Positions 42,297 to 51,913 of a DNA stretch of 64,000 nucleotides are shown piece after piece (position 1 is the first letter of the stretch; each line of letters begins with the position of its first letter). Under the pieces are notes generated by a model that had not been told where the DNA came from, did not search any database, and saw nothing but the letters and a program-made list of their open reading frames with translations. The position numbers and the translations under genes are program-made. Source of the stretch: Fluviicoccus sp. (GTDB taxonomy: Bacteria; Pseudomonadota; Gammaproteobacteria; Pseudomonadales; Moraxellaceae); assembly GCF_030646115.1 (NCBI RefSeq), contig NZ_JAUSMX010000009.1:372001-436000 (forward strand), read 5' to 3'.

Positions 42297-43757
42297 ATGA
42301 CCCTGATTTTTGAACGTTCCGAACCCGGTCGCCGCGCCACCGCCCAGGCCCCCATGATCCGTCAGGAAGCTGTGGCTCTGCCCGCCAACCTGCGCCGCAA
42401 ACAGCCTGCGCTGCTGCCGCAAGCCTCCGAAATGCAGGTGGTGCGTCACTACACCAACCTGTCGCGCAAGAACTTCAGCATCGACACCCAGTTCTATCCG
42501 CTGGGTTCCTGCACCATGAAATACAACCCGCGCGGCGCGCATAAGGCGGCGATGATGCCCGGCTTCCTCGGCCGCCATCCGCTGGCACCGGCGTCGCACT
42601 CGCAAGGCTTTCTGGCGTGCATGTACGACCTGCAGGAAGTGCTGAAGGAAGTGACCGGCATGAAGGGCGTGTCGCTGACGCCCGCCGCCGGTGCTCAGGG
42701 CGAGTTCGCCGGGGTGGCGATGATTCGTGCTTACCACCTGTCGCGAAACGATCTGGCCCGCACCGAAATGCTGATCCCCTCTACCGCCCACGGCACCAAT
42801 CCCGCTACGGCGGTGATGTGCGGCTACACCGTTCGTGAAATCCCGGTGATGGCCAACGGCGACGTCGATCTGGAGGCGCTGAAAGCCGCCGTCGGTCCAC
42901 AAACCGCGGGTCTGATGATGACCAACCCCTCAACCTGCGGCGTTTTTGACCAGCAGATCGACCAGATCGCCCTGATTGTCCACGACGCGGGCGGTCTGTT
43001 GTACTACGACGGGGCCAACCTGAACGCCATTCTCGGCAAGGTTCGTCCCGGCGACATGGGCTTCGATGTGTTGCACATGAACCTGCACAAGACCTTCGCC
43101 ACCCCGCACGGCGGCGGCGGTCCGGGTGCGGGTCCGGTCGGTGTCGGCGAGCGCCTGCTGCCGTTCCTGCCGACCCCGATTGTCGGCAAGGAAGAGGACG
43201 GCCGGTTCCGTTGGCTGGATCACAACGACCTCCCGCAAAGCATCGGCCACCTGCATGCCTTCATGGGCAATGCCGGGGTGCTGCTGCGCGCCTATTTCTA
43301 CGCGCTGGTGCTGGGTCGTGAAGGCCTTCACCGTGTCGGTGAATATTCGACACTGAATGCCAATTACATGATGAAACGCCTCGAAGCTGCCGGTTTTCAG
43401 TTGGCTTACCCGGAGCGTCGCGGTTCGCACGAGTTCATCATCACCTTTGCCAAGGAGGCCAAGACCCTGGGCGTGTCGGCAATGGACATCGCCAAGCGCC
43501 TGCTGGACTATGGCTACCATGCCCCGACCACATACTTCCCGCTGCTGGTGCCGGAGTGCTTCTTGATCGAGCCGACCGAAACTGAGGCGCCGGACGAGCT
43601 GGACGGTTTCATCGCCGCGCTGGTAAAGATTCTGGAAGAAGCCCGCACCGAGCCGGAACTGGTCAAGGGCGCGCCGCACACCATGCCGGTGCGTCGTTTG
43701 GATGATGTCCGCGCCGCACGCGAGCTGGATCTGGTGTATCGTCCGGTCAACGGCTAA
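42297..43757 (+). CDS. gcvPB: Glycine dehydrogenase subunit 2 (P protein beta)
   Basis: A 486-residue PLP-binding half of glycine decarboxylase. [23 protein letters not shown] and the PLP-lysine region [17 protein letters not shown] are visible. GGAG precedes ATG 42297, 4 bases after the gcvPA stop. It completes the glycine cleavage operon; the L protein (dihydrolipoyl dehydrogenase) is not in the window. Confidence 0.94.
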   Translation: MTLIFERSEPGRRATAQAPMIRQEAVALPANLRRKQPALLPQASEMQVVRHYTNLSRKNFSIDTQFYPLGSCTMKYNPRGAHKAAMMPGFLGRHPLAPASHSQGFLACMYDLQEVLKEVTGMKGVSLTPAAGAQGEFAGVAMIRAYHLSRNDLARTEMLIPSTAHGTNPATAVMCGYTVREIPVMANGDVDLEALKAAVGPQTAGLMMTNPSTCGVFDQQIDQIALIVHDAGGLLYYDGANLNAILGKVRPGDMGFDVLHMNLHKTFATPHGGGGPGAGPVGVGERLLPFLPTPIVGKEEDGRFRWLDHNDLPQSIGHLHAFMGNAGVLLRAYFYALVLGREGLHRVGEYSTLNANYMMKRLEAAGFQLAYPERRGSHEFIITFAKEAKTLGVSAMDIAKRLLDYGYHAPTTYFPLLVPECFLIEPTETEAPDELDGFIAALVKILEEARTEPELVKGAPHTMPVRRLDDVRAARELDLVYRPVNG

Positions 43758-43780
43758 GCGTCAACGGTTTTACCCAAGGC

Positions 43781-43811
43781 AAGGGCGCAGCGGAAGTTGC
43801 GCCCTTTGCTT
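43781..43811 (+). terminator. Possible terminator after gcvPB
   Basis: AAGGGCGCA pairs with TGCGCCCTT around an 8-base loop and is followed by TGCTTTT. The T-run is short, so some readthrough into rlmI is likely. Confidence 0.6.
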
Positions 43812-43826
43812 TTACAAGGAGTCACC

Positions 43827-45014
43827 ATGAATACCCTGCGACTGAAAAAACACGAAGAACGCCGCCTGCGCGAAGGCCACCTATGGATCTATTCCAACGA
43901 AGTCGATACCGCCGTCACGCCACTGAAAACGCTGACACCCGGCGAACAGGTGCTGATCGAGGATTTCTCCGGAAAGGTGCTGGGCATCGCCACCGCGCAA
44001 CCCAATTCGTTGATCTGCGCGCGTCTGGTCAGCCGTGACGTCAAGCATCCGCTGAACAAATCACTGCTGGTGCACCGCATCCAGCAGGCGCTCAGCCTGC
44101 GCGAGCGTTTCTATGACGAACCGTATTACCGGTTGGTCTATGGCGACAGCGACTTCCTGCCCGGTCTGGTGGTGGATCGTTTCGGTGATTATCTGGTGGT
44201 GCAAATCAACTCCGCCGGGATGGATCTGGTCAAGGATGAAGTGGTTGAGGCCCTGGAAAAAGTGTTGTCGCCCAAAGGCATCCTGTTCCGCAATGATGGC
44301 AAGGCGCGCGTGGCGGAAGGGCTGGAAAGCTATGTCGCTGTGGCCTCGGGCGATGTGCCGCAGGAAGTGGAGTTGCTGGAAAACGGCGTGAAATTCCTGG
44401 CGCCGGTGCATGCAGGGCAGAAAACCGGCTGGTTCTTCGACCATCGCGAAAATCGCGCCCGCTTGAAGGGGCTGGTCGAAGGCAAGCGAGTGTTGGACGT
44501 ATTCTCCTACGCCGGCAGCTGGGGCGTGCAGGCGGCGGTGTTCGGGGCCAGTGAAGTGGTCTGTGTCGATGCTTCCGAGTTCGCGCTGGATTATGTCGAG
44601 AAGAATGCAGCGCTCAACGGTGTAGCCGAGAAAGTCGGCACCTTTCAGGGTGATGCCTTTCAGGTGTTGGCTGAGTTGAAGGAGCAGGGCGAGCATTTCG
44701 ATGTGATCATCCTCGATCCGCCCGCTTTCATCCAGAAGCGCAAGGATCACGGCGTCGGTCTGCAGGCCTATCGCCGCCTCAATGAACTGGCGATGCGCCT
44801 GCTGACCCGTGATGGCTTGCTGGTGTCCGGTTCGTGTTCCATGCATTTGGGGCAGCATGAACTGGTGGACGTGATGCGTGCGGCCAGCCGTCATATCGAC
44901 CGTTTGGCGCAGGTTGTGTACCAAGGCGGGCAGGGGCCGGATCATCCGGTGAATCCGGCGATTACGGAAACGGCCTATCTGAAATGTGTGATGGCGCGTG
45001 TCATGCACGACTGA
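43827..45014 (+). CDS. rlmI: 23S rRNA (cytosine-1962-C5)-methyltransferase RlmI-like
   Basis: A 395-residue protein with an N-terminal PUA domain (HEERRLREGHLWIYSNEV) and a C-terminal class I methyltransferase. VLDVFSYAGSWGVQAA binds SAM, and LDPPAFIQKRKDH and VSGSCSMHLG are the catalytic motifs. The longer upstream frame lacks a start context, while AAGGA precedes ATG 43827. It modifies 23S rRNA; the exact base is inferred from RlmI. Confidence 0.88.
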   Translation: MNTLRLKKHEERRLREGHLWIYSNEVDTAVTPLKTLTPGEQVLIEDFSGKVLGIATAQPNSLICARLVSRDVKHPLNKSLLVHRIQQALSLRERFYDEPYYRLVYGDSDFLPGLVVDRFGDYLVVQINSAGMDLVKDEVVEALEKVLSPKGILFRNDGKARVAEGLESYVAVASGDVPQEVELLENGVKFLAPVHAGQKTGWFFDHRENRARLKGLVEGKRVLDVFSYAGSWGVQAAVFGASEVVCVDASEFALDYVEKNAALNGVAEKVGTFQGDAFQVLAELKEQGEHFDVIILDPPAFIQKRKDHGVGLQAYRRLNELAMRLLTRDGLLVSGSCSMHLGQHELVDVMRAASRHIDRLAQVVYQGGQGPDHPVNPAITETAYLKCVMARVMHD

Positions 45015-45037
45015 TATCAGACTTTTCCTGTACGCAT

Positions 45038-45070
45038 AAAAAAGGCACAACCGGAGTTGTGCCTTTTTTT
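45038..45070. terminator. Bidirectional terminator between rlmI and the lipoprotein gene
   Basis: AAAAAAGGCACAAC / GTTGTGCCTTTTTT, a 14-bp stem with a 4-base loop, has T-runs on both strands. It serves both convergent genes. Confidence 0.92.
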
Positions 45071-45080
45071 AGGGTTGCTG

Positions 45081-46718
45081 TTATTGAAGATTGCAGGTCA
45101 ACTGACTTGCCGTGAATGTCGCCGGAGAAACGGTAGTGCCGCTGATCATGATCAGTTTGTTGTTGGCATTGAAGGAGGCTGTCATGAACTCAACGCTGCT
45201 CGGGGCGAGCGAGTAAAGGGTAACCGACTTGACGCTAAGCTGCTGACCGCCCACATTCACCGTCGTATCAGACACAATGGATTGGTTGGTGGGTGCCACG
45301 GTCATGCTGAAAGCCCCGCCGGTAACCGCCAACGAACCGGTACTTCCATCAATTGATGCCTGGCAGTTGGGAGTGGTGAACGTTTGACCGACCATCAGCG
45401 TTCCGCTTCCCGGATAGGTTCCGGCCAGCTTTTTCAGTTCGTCGACCGTGAGGGCAGTTCCGGCAGTGATATTGATGCCGCCTGTGACAGGCGTAGCGAT
45501 ATCATAACTCAGCGTTCCGGAAATCACGGAGAAGGGGCTGGAACCGGCACTCACGACATCAAAACTGACATTGGAGAAGCTGACGGTTTTGGCGGTCGGG
45601 TCAACGGTGACGCCGCTGCAAGCCTGACCCGAGCATGTCAGGAAGCCTGCGTCGGCATCACTGGTAAAGGTGAGGGAGAGTGGTACATTGGTCGTGGCAT
45701 TCATCGCCACGCTCAGGGCACCTGTTCCGTCCGACCAGGTAACGGTCTTGATGTTGTTGACAGTAACCACGGCAGCGGTTGTGGCGGTATGGGACTCATT
45801 ACCGGTTGTAATGATGGTGCCGTATTCCTTGCCTCCGACACTCACCCCGCCACTGAACGTAATGCCGTTGACCAGACCGCCCAGATTGGGCAGATGGCTC
45901 CGGAGTTGGGCGGCAGCCTGATTGAGTGCGGCATCAAATTGGGCACTGTCAAAATTGAAGGCTGCACCGCCGGAGCCGTTCAGGTTGCCGTCGGCCAGAT
46001 CGCTGGCGAGGTTGTTCAGGAAGTCGAGGGCGGGTGCATTGCCGCCGATACGGTTGTGTACGGCATTGGCCCACATGGCGAGCAGGGCGGCATACTGGCC
46101 GCGCAGGTCGTTGGCTAGCCCGGCGTAATCGCCTGCAGCACCGACAAGGGCCGGGGCCTGGGTAATGTCAAACGTGGCCTCGGTCGGAATGAGTCCCACA
46201 CGGCGTAATTCATTGCGAATGGTATTGTTGGCATTATCAATCTGTGCTGCCGTGAGTCCGCCGCCGGCTGGCAGGTTGCGGAATGCGGCTTCCGTCAGCG
46301 CAGTGATACCCAGATTGGCACCCGGGACGACATTGCCCAAGGCGGCCCGGAAATGGAAGTTGGTCAGGTCTGCACCCGTAATCTGGTGGTTGGTGCCGGT
46401 GCCTTCGTCAAAATAGGTGATATCAGTAGCGCCGGGGAGCGGCTGGATTTCAGCGACGACGGGAATGCCCAGCGGAACGTCGGGGAAGGAAGCAGAACCG
46501 CCAGCCAGGTTGCGCGGAGTCCCGATCTGGTTGCCGGTAGCAGCATTACGCAGCACAACCCGTCCATTGCTGATGCGTCCCAAAGAGGGAGTCACGGTCA
46601 GTGTGGTGGTGGTCGGACCGGCTGCCGGAACAGAACCATCATCACCATTCGAGTTACAGCCAGCCAGCAAAGCGGCAGTCAGCACGGCGGCGCCGCCAAT
46701 CACATACGTCTTCTTCAT
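45081..46718 (-). CDS. Large secreted lipoprotein, beta-rich
   Basis: A 545-residue lipoprotein; the signal ends LTAALLAGC at Cys21. The mature part is Thr/Ser/Gly/Ala-rich with a Thr-rich linker and repeated strand-like text, and only a few cysteines (FLTCSGQAC, PNCQAS, LTCNL). No catalytic motif is recognised; surface or outer-membrane placement is likely. ATG 46718 is preferred because GGAG is 8 bases upstream; ATG 46724 is only 2 bases from it. Confidence 0.72.
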   Translation of the reverse strand: MKKTYVIGGAAVLTAALLAGCNSNGDDGSVPAAGPTTTTLTVTPSLGRISNGRVVLRNAATGNQIGTPRNLAGGSASFPDVPLGIPVVAEIQPLPGATDITYFDEGTGTNHQITGADLTNFHFRAALGNVVPGANLGITALTEAAFRNLPAGGGLTAAQIDNANNTIRNELRRVGLIPTEATFDITQAPALVGAAGDYAGLANDLRGQYAALLAMWANAVHNRIGGNAPALDFLNNLASDLADGNLNGSGGAAFNFDSAQFDAALNQAAAQLRSHLPNLGGLVNGITFSGGVSVGGKEYGTIITTGNESHTATTAAVVTVNNIKTVTWSDGTGALSVAMNATTNVPLSLTFTSDADAGFLTCSGQACSGVTVDPTAKTVSFSNVSFDVVSAGSSPFSVISGTLSYDIATPVTGGINITAGTALTVDELKKLAGTYPGSGTLMVGQTFTTPNCQASIDGSTGSLAVTGGAFSMTVAPTNQSIVSDTTVNVGGQQLSVKSVTLYSLAPSSVEFMTASFNANNKLIMISGTTVSPATFTASQLTCNLQ

Positions 46719-46795
46719 TTCCATAGCTCCATGACTGTGTTTTGGATTTCTTGTAAGCCGAATATAGGCCCAAAATGGCCTTTGACCCAAGCCCC

Positions 46796-48325
46796 CTAAC
46801 GTAAAAAAAGTTGATAGGCGGGATTGCCGCTTTCCTCTGACCACGGATAACCCACCGCATCCAGTGATGCCAATAATTCAGCCTTGGTTTTCTTGCCAAC
46901 CTGCATGCCGACCAGCACCCGCCCGTAGGCGGCGCCGTGGTTGCGGTAATGGAATAGGGAAATATTGTGACCGCCCAGTCGTGACAAAAAATTCAGCAAG
47001 GCTCCCGGCCGTTCAGGGAACTCGAAACGAAACAGGAATTCATCATCCAGCCCGGCATGCCCGCCCACCAGATGCCGGATATGCAGCTTGGCCATTTCAT
47101 CATCAGACAAATCCAGCACCGGGTATCCTTTCTTTTCCAGCGTTTCATGCAAATCGGTGCGTTCGGTGTCTCCGGCGCGAAGCTGGATACCGACAAAGAC
47201 ATGGGCGTCCGCCTTGTCCGAGTAGCGGTAATTGAACTCGGTGATGTTGCGTTTACCCAGTGTCTGGCAAAACGCCTTGAACGCGCCCGGCCGTTCCGGA
47301 ATGGTCACGGCAAAAATGGCTTCTCGCTTTTCACCCAACTCGGTACGCTCGGAAATATGCCGCAACCTGTCGAAATTCATGTTGGCGCCGGAGTCGATGG
47401 CGACCAGGATTTGCCCTTCAACCCCGTATTTCTGGACGTATTTCTTCAATCCTGCCAACGACAGCGCCCCCGCAGGTTCGGCAATGCAGCGGCTATGCTC
47501 GAAGATATCCTTGATGGCGGAACAGATTTCGTCAGTAGAGCAAGTAATGACTTCATCCACGCAGTGTTGCGCCACCTTGAAGGTTTCAACGCCAATCTGG
47601 GCTACAGCGACACCGTCTGCAAACAGCCCGACCTGCGGCAGCACCACCCGTGCATTGGCTTTCATGGCGGCGTCCAGACAGGCAGCATCGTCCGGTTCCA
47701 CGGCAATGATGCGGATATCCGGGCGCAGGTATTTGACATAGGCGGCAATCCCCGCCATCAGTCCGCCACCGCCGACGGGAATAAAGATGGCATCAATGGG
47801 GCCGGCATGCTGGCGCAGAATCTCCATGCCGACGGTGCCCTGACCGGCAATGACATCCAGGTCATCATAGGGGTGGATGTAGGTGTAACCTTTTTCGGCG
47901 GCAAGCTGGTTGGCATGGACGGAGGCTTCGTCAAAGGCATCGCCATGCAGGACGACGTGACCGCCCAGGGCCTTGACGGCGTTGATTTTGATGTCCGGCG
48001 TGGTCTGGGGCATGACGATGGTGCCGCGAATGCCCAGCTTGCTGGCGGAAAGGGCCAGCCCTTGGGCATGGTTCCCGGCCGAAGCGCAGATCACCCCTTT
48101 TTGCTGTTCTTCACGGCTGAGTTGCGCCACCTTGTTATAGGCGCCGCGAATCTTGAACGAAAAGACCGGCTGCAGATCTTCCCGCTTCAGCCAAATTCGA
48201 TTCTTGAAGCGGCGGGACAATTGCGACATTTCTTCCAGCGGTGTTTCGACAGCCACATCATAAACGCGGGCAAGCAAGGTGCGGCGGACATAATCCTCCA
48301 GTCGCAACGGTTCGGTCATCGTCAT
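46796..48325 (-). CDS. ilvA: Threonine ammonia-lyase, biosynthetic
   Basis: A 509-residue PLP enzyme (E. coli IlvA 514) that makes 2-oxobutanoate for isoleucine. The PLP lysine lies in FSFKIRGAYNK (about 52-62), and VGGGGLMAGIAAY binds phosphate. Two C-terminal ACT-like domains (RPGAFKAFC, RPGALLNFL) give isoleucine feedback control. It is divergent from rpiA. Confidence 0.95.
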   Translation of the reverse strand: MTMTEPLRLEDYVRRTLLARVYDVAVETPLEEMSQLSRRFKNRIWLKREDLQPVFSFKIRGAYNKVAQLSREEQQKGVICASAGNHAQGLALSASKLGIRGTIVMPQTTPDIKINAVKALGGHVVLHGDAFDEASVHANQLAAEKGYTYIHPYDDLDVIAGQGTVGMEILRQHAGPIDAIFIPVGGGGLMAGIAAYVKYLRPDIRIIAVEPDDAACLDAAMKANARVVLPQVGLFADGVAVAQIGVETFKVAQHCVDEVITCSTDEICSAIKDIFEHSRCIAEPAGALSLAGLKKYVQKYGVEGQILVAIDSGANMNFDRLRHISERTELGEKREAIFAVTIPERPGAFKAFCQTLGKRNITEFNYRYSDKADAHVFVGIQLRAGDTERTDLHETLEKKGYPVLDLSDDEMAKLHIRHLVGGHAGLDDEFLFRFEFPERPGALLNFLSRLGGHNISLFHYRNHGAAYGRVLVGMQVGKKTKAELLASLDAVGYPWSEESGNPAYQLFLR

Positions 48326-48421
48326 CTCAGCGTGGGCAAAAACGCCATGTTAGGCAGTTATCCGCAGGCACTCAAGGTATAATTCCGCCACTTTTATTGG
48401 GGATTCCGGGGATTACGCCAA

Positions 48422-49084
48422 ATGACGCAAGATCAACTCAAACGAGCTGTGGCCGAAGCCGCGCTGGCCTATGTCGAAAAGGATGAAGTGCTGGGTGTAG
48501 GCACGGGTTCCACCGCCAATTACTTCATTGATGCGCTGGCTTCCATCAAGAAACACATTCCCGGCGCCGTCGCCAGTTCAAAGGCGACTGCCGAGCGTTT
48601 GCAGAAGTTGGGGATTGAAGTCATGGAGTTGAATAACGTCGACTACATCAGCGTCTATGTTGACGGTGCGGATGAAATCAATAATCACCTGCACATGATC
48701 AAAGGCGGTGGCGGGGCGTTGACCCGCGAGAAAATCGTTGCAGCCGTAGCCCGGAAGTTCATTTGTATCGCCGATGGCAGCAAGCATGTGGATGTGCTGG
48801 GGAAGTTCCCGCTGCCGGTGGAGGTGATCCCGATGGCACGCTCCTATGTGGCGCGTGAACTGGTGAAGTTGGGTGGAAGTCCGGTGTACCGCCAGGGGTT
48901 CGTGACCGACAATGGCAATGTCATTCTGGATACTTACGGGCTCAGCATCGTCAATCCTCCGGAGCTGGAAGGCATCCTTAACCAGATTACCGGCGTTGTC
49001 ACGAATGGCCTGTTCGCCCGCCGCCCGGCCGACGTGTTACTGCTGGGTACAGCCGGTGGTGTCAAGACACTGACGGCGGTTTAA
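48422..49084 (+). CDS. rpiA: Ribose-5-phosphate isomerase A
   Basis: A 220-residue isomerase of the pentose phosphate pathway. [36 protein letters not shown] and [10 protein letters not shown] are conserved RpiA motifs, with the catalytic Glu in ALTREK. Its stop codon abuts that of convergent trxC with no spacer. Confidence 0.96.
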   Translation: MTQDQLKRAVAEAALAYVEKDEVLGVGTGSTANYFIDALASIKKHIPGAVASSKATAERLQKLGIEVMELNNVDYISVYVDGADEINNHLHMIKGGGGALTREKIVAAVARKFICIADGSKHVDVLGKFPLPVEVIPMARSYVARELVKLGGSPVYRQGFVTDNGNVILDTYGLSIVNPPELEGILNQITGVVTNGLFARRPADVLLLGTAGGVKTLTAV

Positions 49085-49522
49085 TCAGGCTTGGCGTTTA
49101 GAACGTAACCACGACACCAGTTGTCCGGAGTTCATCGCTCCGGATACCCGGTCGATTTCCTTGCCCTGACGGAACAGAGCCAGAGTCGGAATGCTGCGGA
49201 TATTGTAGCGTTGCGCCAGATCGGGACAGTCTTCCGTGCTCACCTTTGCAAACAATACCTGACCTTGCAGTTCCCGCGCCGCCGTCGCGAAATGCGGGGC
49301 CATCATCTTGCACGGGCCGCACCAGCTTGCCCAAAAGTCCACCACGACGGGCAGGTCATTGCGGCTGACAAAATTATCAAAAGAGCTGCTGTCGAGATCA
49401 ACCGGGGCGCCGGTCAGCAGCGGCTGCCGGCATTTGCCGCATACTGGCGTTTCCTGTAGTCGTTCAGCGGGGACGCGGTTTACGGCTTGGCAATGGGGAC
49501 ATACCAGATGCAGGCTGGACAT
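49085..49522 (-). CDS. trxC: Thioredoxin 2 TrxC
   Basis: A 145-residue thioredoxin with an N-terminal zinc site (CPHC and CGKC, residues 9-12 and 32-35) and the redox motif WCGPCKMM near 67. It is a zinc-binding, oxidative-stress type thioredoxin in the cytoplasm. It ends head-on with rpiA with no gap. Confidence 0.95.
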   Translation of the reverse strand: MSSLHLVCPHCQAVNRVPAERLQETPVCGKCRQPLLTGAPVDLDSSSFDNFVSRNDLPVVVDFWASWCGPCKMMAPHFATAARELQGQVLFAKVSTEDCPDLAQRYNIRSIPTLALFRQGKEIDRVSGAMNSGQLVSWLRSKRQA

Positions 49523-49601
49523 AGTGGCCTCGGACTCAATGGATATTCATGCAAACTTAATGGGTATGCCGGTGGCAGAATACAAGGGGGAGTATACGTG
49601 A

Positions 49602-50957
49602 TCAAAGAGCGCCCAAGGCTTCATGCAATCGTCCTACCGCAACGACCTCAATACCTTCGATAGGCTGGCGTGGCGCGTTGCCCTTGGGAACAATGGCGCG
49701 CTTGAAACCGTGTTTGGCCGCTTCCCGCAACCGTTCCTGACCATTGGGCACCGGACGGATTTCGCCGGATAAACCGACTTCCCCGAATACCGCCAGATCG
49801 GTGGGCAGCGCCTGGCCGCGCAGGCTGGAATATACCGCCAGCAACACCGCGAGGTCGGAGCCGGTTTCCAGCACCTTGACCCCTCCCACCACATTGACGA
49901 AAACATCCTGTCCCACGGTGGGTATGCCGCCGTGACGATGCAGGATGGCCAGCAGCATCGCCAGCCGGTTCTGGTCCAGGCCTACCGCCACCCGCCGCGG
50001 ATTGCCAAAGGCATCATCGACCAGTGCTTGTACCTCGACCAGCAATGGCCGTGTGCCTTCGCGGCTGATCATGACAATGGAGCCGGGAATGGGCTCCTCA
50101 TAACGGGACAGGAAAATGGCGGAAGGATTGGCGACCTCACGCAGGCCGCGGTCCGTCATCGCAAACACGCCCAGTTCATTGACGGCCCCAAAGCGGTTTT
50201 TGACAGCGCGGATCATGCGGAACCGGGAGTCGGCTTCACCTTCAAAGTACAGCACGCAGTCCACCATGTGTTCCAGTACGCGCGGCCCTGCCAGCGCGCC
50301 TTCCTTGGTAACGTGCCCCACCAGAAACAGCGCGGTTCCGGTCTGCTTGGCATAACGGGTCAGGATGGCGGCAGATTCGCGGATTTGTGACACCCCGCCG
50401 GGTGCAGACTGAATGGCTTCGGTATATAGCGTCTGTATGGAGTCAATGACAGCGACAGCAGGTTTTTCCGAGCGCAGGGTGGCGGCTATGTTTTCGACAC
50501 AAGTTTCCGCCATGATCCGCAGTCGGTCACAGGGAAGCTCCAAACGCTTGGCGCGCATCGCGACCTGACCCAGCGACTCCTCACCGGTGATATACAGCGC
50601 TTTGTGGTCCTGAGCCAGCCAGGTCAGGGTTTGCAAGAGAATGGTGGATTTGCCGATGCCGGGATCACCGCCGATCAGCACCACTGATCCTTCTACCAGA
50701 CCACCGCCCAGCACTCGGTCCAGTTCGCTCAATCCGGTAGAAGTGCGGGTTTCGGTATTCACGCTGACTTCATCGAGTACCGTAACCTGGGCAACTTGAC
50801 CGGCATAACCGTTACTGGCTTTCAGGCGGGGAGGGGAGTTGTCGGCGCGAACTTCATGCAGGGTGTTCCAGGCGCCGCAATCGCCGCACTGGCCTGCCCA
50901 TTTGTGGAATTGTGAGCCGCAGGCGTTGCAAGAATAAACGGATTTGGTTTTGCTCAT
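49602..50957 (-). CDS. radA: DNA repair protein RadA
   Basis: A 451-residue RecA-like helicase acting in recombination. The N-terminal zinc finger (CNACGSQFHKWAGQCGDC), Walker A GGDPGIGKST, the RadA-specific AVKNRFGAVNELG and the Lon-like C-terminal domain with VGGVKVLE are visible. ATG 50957 matches the family start; residues upstream in frame are not family-like. Confidence 0.95.
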   Translation of the reverse strand: MSKTKSVYSCNACGSQFHKWAGQCGDCGAWNTLHEVRADNSPPRLKASNGYAGQVAQVTVLDEVSVNTETRTSTGLSELDRVLGGGLVEGSVVLIGGDPGIGKSTILLQTLTWLAQDHKALYITGEESLGQVAMRAKRLELPCDRLRIMAETCVENIAATLRSEKPAVAVIDSIQTLYTEAIQSAPGGVSQIRESAAILTRYAKQTGTALFLVGHVTKEGALAGPRVLEHMVDCVLYFEGEADSRFRMIRAVKNRFGAVNELGVFAMTDRGLREVANPSAIFLSRYEEPIPGSIVMISREGTRPLLVEVQALVDDAFGNPRRVAVGLDQNRLAMLLAILHRHGGIPTVGQDVFVNVVGGVKVLETGSDLAVLLAVYSSLRGQALPTDLAVFGEVGLSGEIRPVPNGQERLREAAKHGFKRAIVPKGNAPRQPIEGIEVVAVGRLHEALGAL

Positions 50958-51057
50958 GAGCTTAAAAAAGGCGAGAATTAAATGTTGGAATAGCTTAGGC
51001 GTAATTGTGCGGGCAGGCAAAGCCGGCGGCGACACAAATTGACGTGAAGGGGGAATT

Positions 51058-51723
51058 TTGAGTAAAGGCTTTCGCAATATACTGACAGGCTGGTGGCTGT
51101 GCGCTGCAGCGGCCCTGGCTTTGGCCGGGTGTGACAAAGGCCCTCCGCCTGCCGGCAGTCAGGCAGACAACATGGCTGTAGCGGCGCCTGCCGTCAACAG
51201 TAGCCAACGGCCCCCTGAGTCGGCGGAAGATCGTAACCGGCGTTTGGTAAAGCAATTGCATGATTCTGATTACCTGCAACGCAAGGACGCCGCCGACAGG
51301 TTGGGCGAATTGGCCGCGATGGGTCAATTGGACGACGGTCCTTTGCAGCAACTGATCAACGCCTTTGATATGGATGATAACCCGGAGGTCGTTTCAAGCG
51401 TGGTTTATGCCTTGGGCAAATCCTGCCATCCTGCGCCCATGGAAATTCTGGTTCGCAGTCTGAAAGGGGATTTGCCACGGGTCCGGGTTGAAACGCTTGC
51501 TGTGCTGGGAGAGATCGGAAACTTTCCGGTTGCCGAAGCGCTGGATGCCTTTGTACTGCGACTCCGGGATGATGTGTCTCCGGAAGCGCAAGCCCTGGTG
51601 TTTCAGGCCGAGGAGGCCCGATCAAGAATCATGCGCCGTGCGGGACGCCGATCCGATTGCCCGTTGCCCGAACCCGTCCCGGAGGAAGTGGCCGAAGTTC
51701 CGGAGGGGAACACTGCCCAATAA
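51058..51723 (+). CDS. HEAT-repeat lipoprotein
   Basis: A 221-residue exported lipoprotein: lipobox LALAGC, a Pro/Ala-rich linker, then helical HEAT-like repeats (DYLQRKDAADRLGELAAMG and ALGKSCHPAPMEILVRSL). The start is TTG 51058 with AGGGGG upstream; no ATG in frame would keep the signal peptide. It is divergent from radA and probably a protein-binding scaffold at the envelope. Confidence 0.75.
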   Translation: MSKGFRNILTGWWLCAAAALALAGCDKGPPPAGSQADNMAVAAPAVNSSQRPPESAEDRNRRLVKQLHDSDYLQRKDAADRLGELAAMGQLDDGPLQQLINAFDMDDNPEVVSSVVYALGKSCHPAPMEILVRSLKGDLPRVRVETLAVLGEIGNFPVAEALDAFVLRLRDDVSPEAQALVFQAEEARSRIMRRAGRRSDCPLPEPVPEEVAEVPEGNTAQ

Positions 51724-51724
51724 T

Positions 51725-51748
51725 AAAACCCCGTCGAAGCGGGGTTTT
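51725..51748 (+). terminator. Terminator after the HEAT lipoprotein
   Basis: AAAACCCC / GGGGTTTT with an 8-base loop starts 1 base after the stop codon; the T-run is four. Confidence 0.82.
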
Positions 51749-51913
51749 GATCCGTCAGAACGGATGACAGGCGGTTACGCCTTTAATTTGCAGAAGATAG
51801 TCGAATCTGTTGAAACACATCGGTTTTTGAACTTCATGACTCCTCTTTTATCCTGACCTCGACTCTTAATATAGTCCGCTTCTGAAGAAATGCTATGCCG
51901 TTTGTCGGAGATT

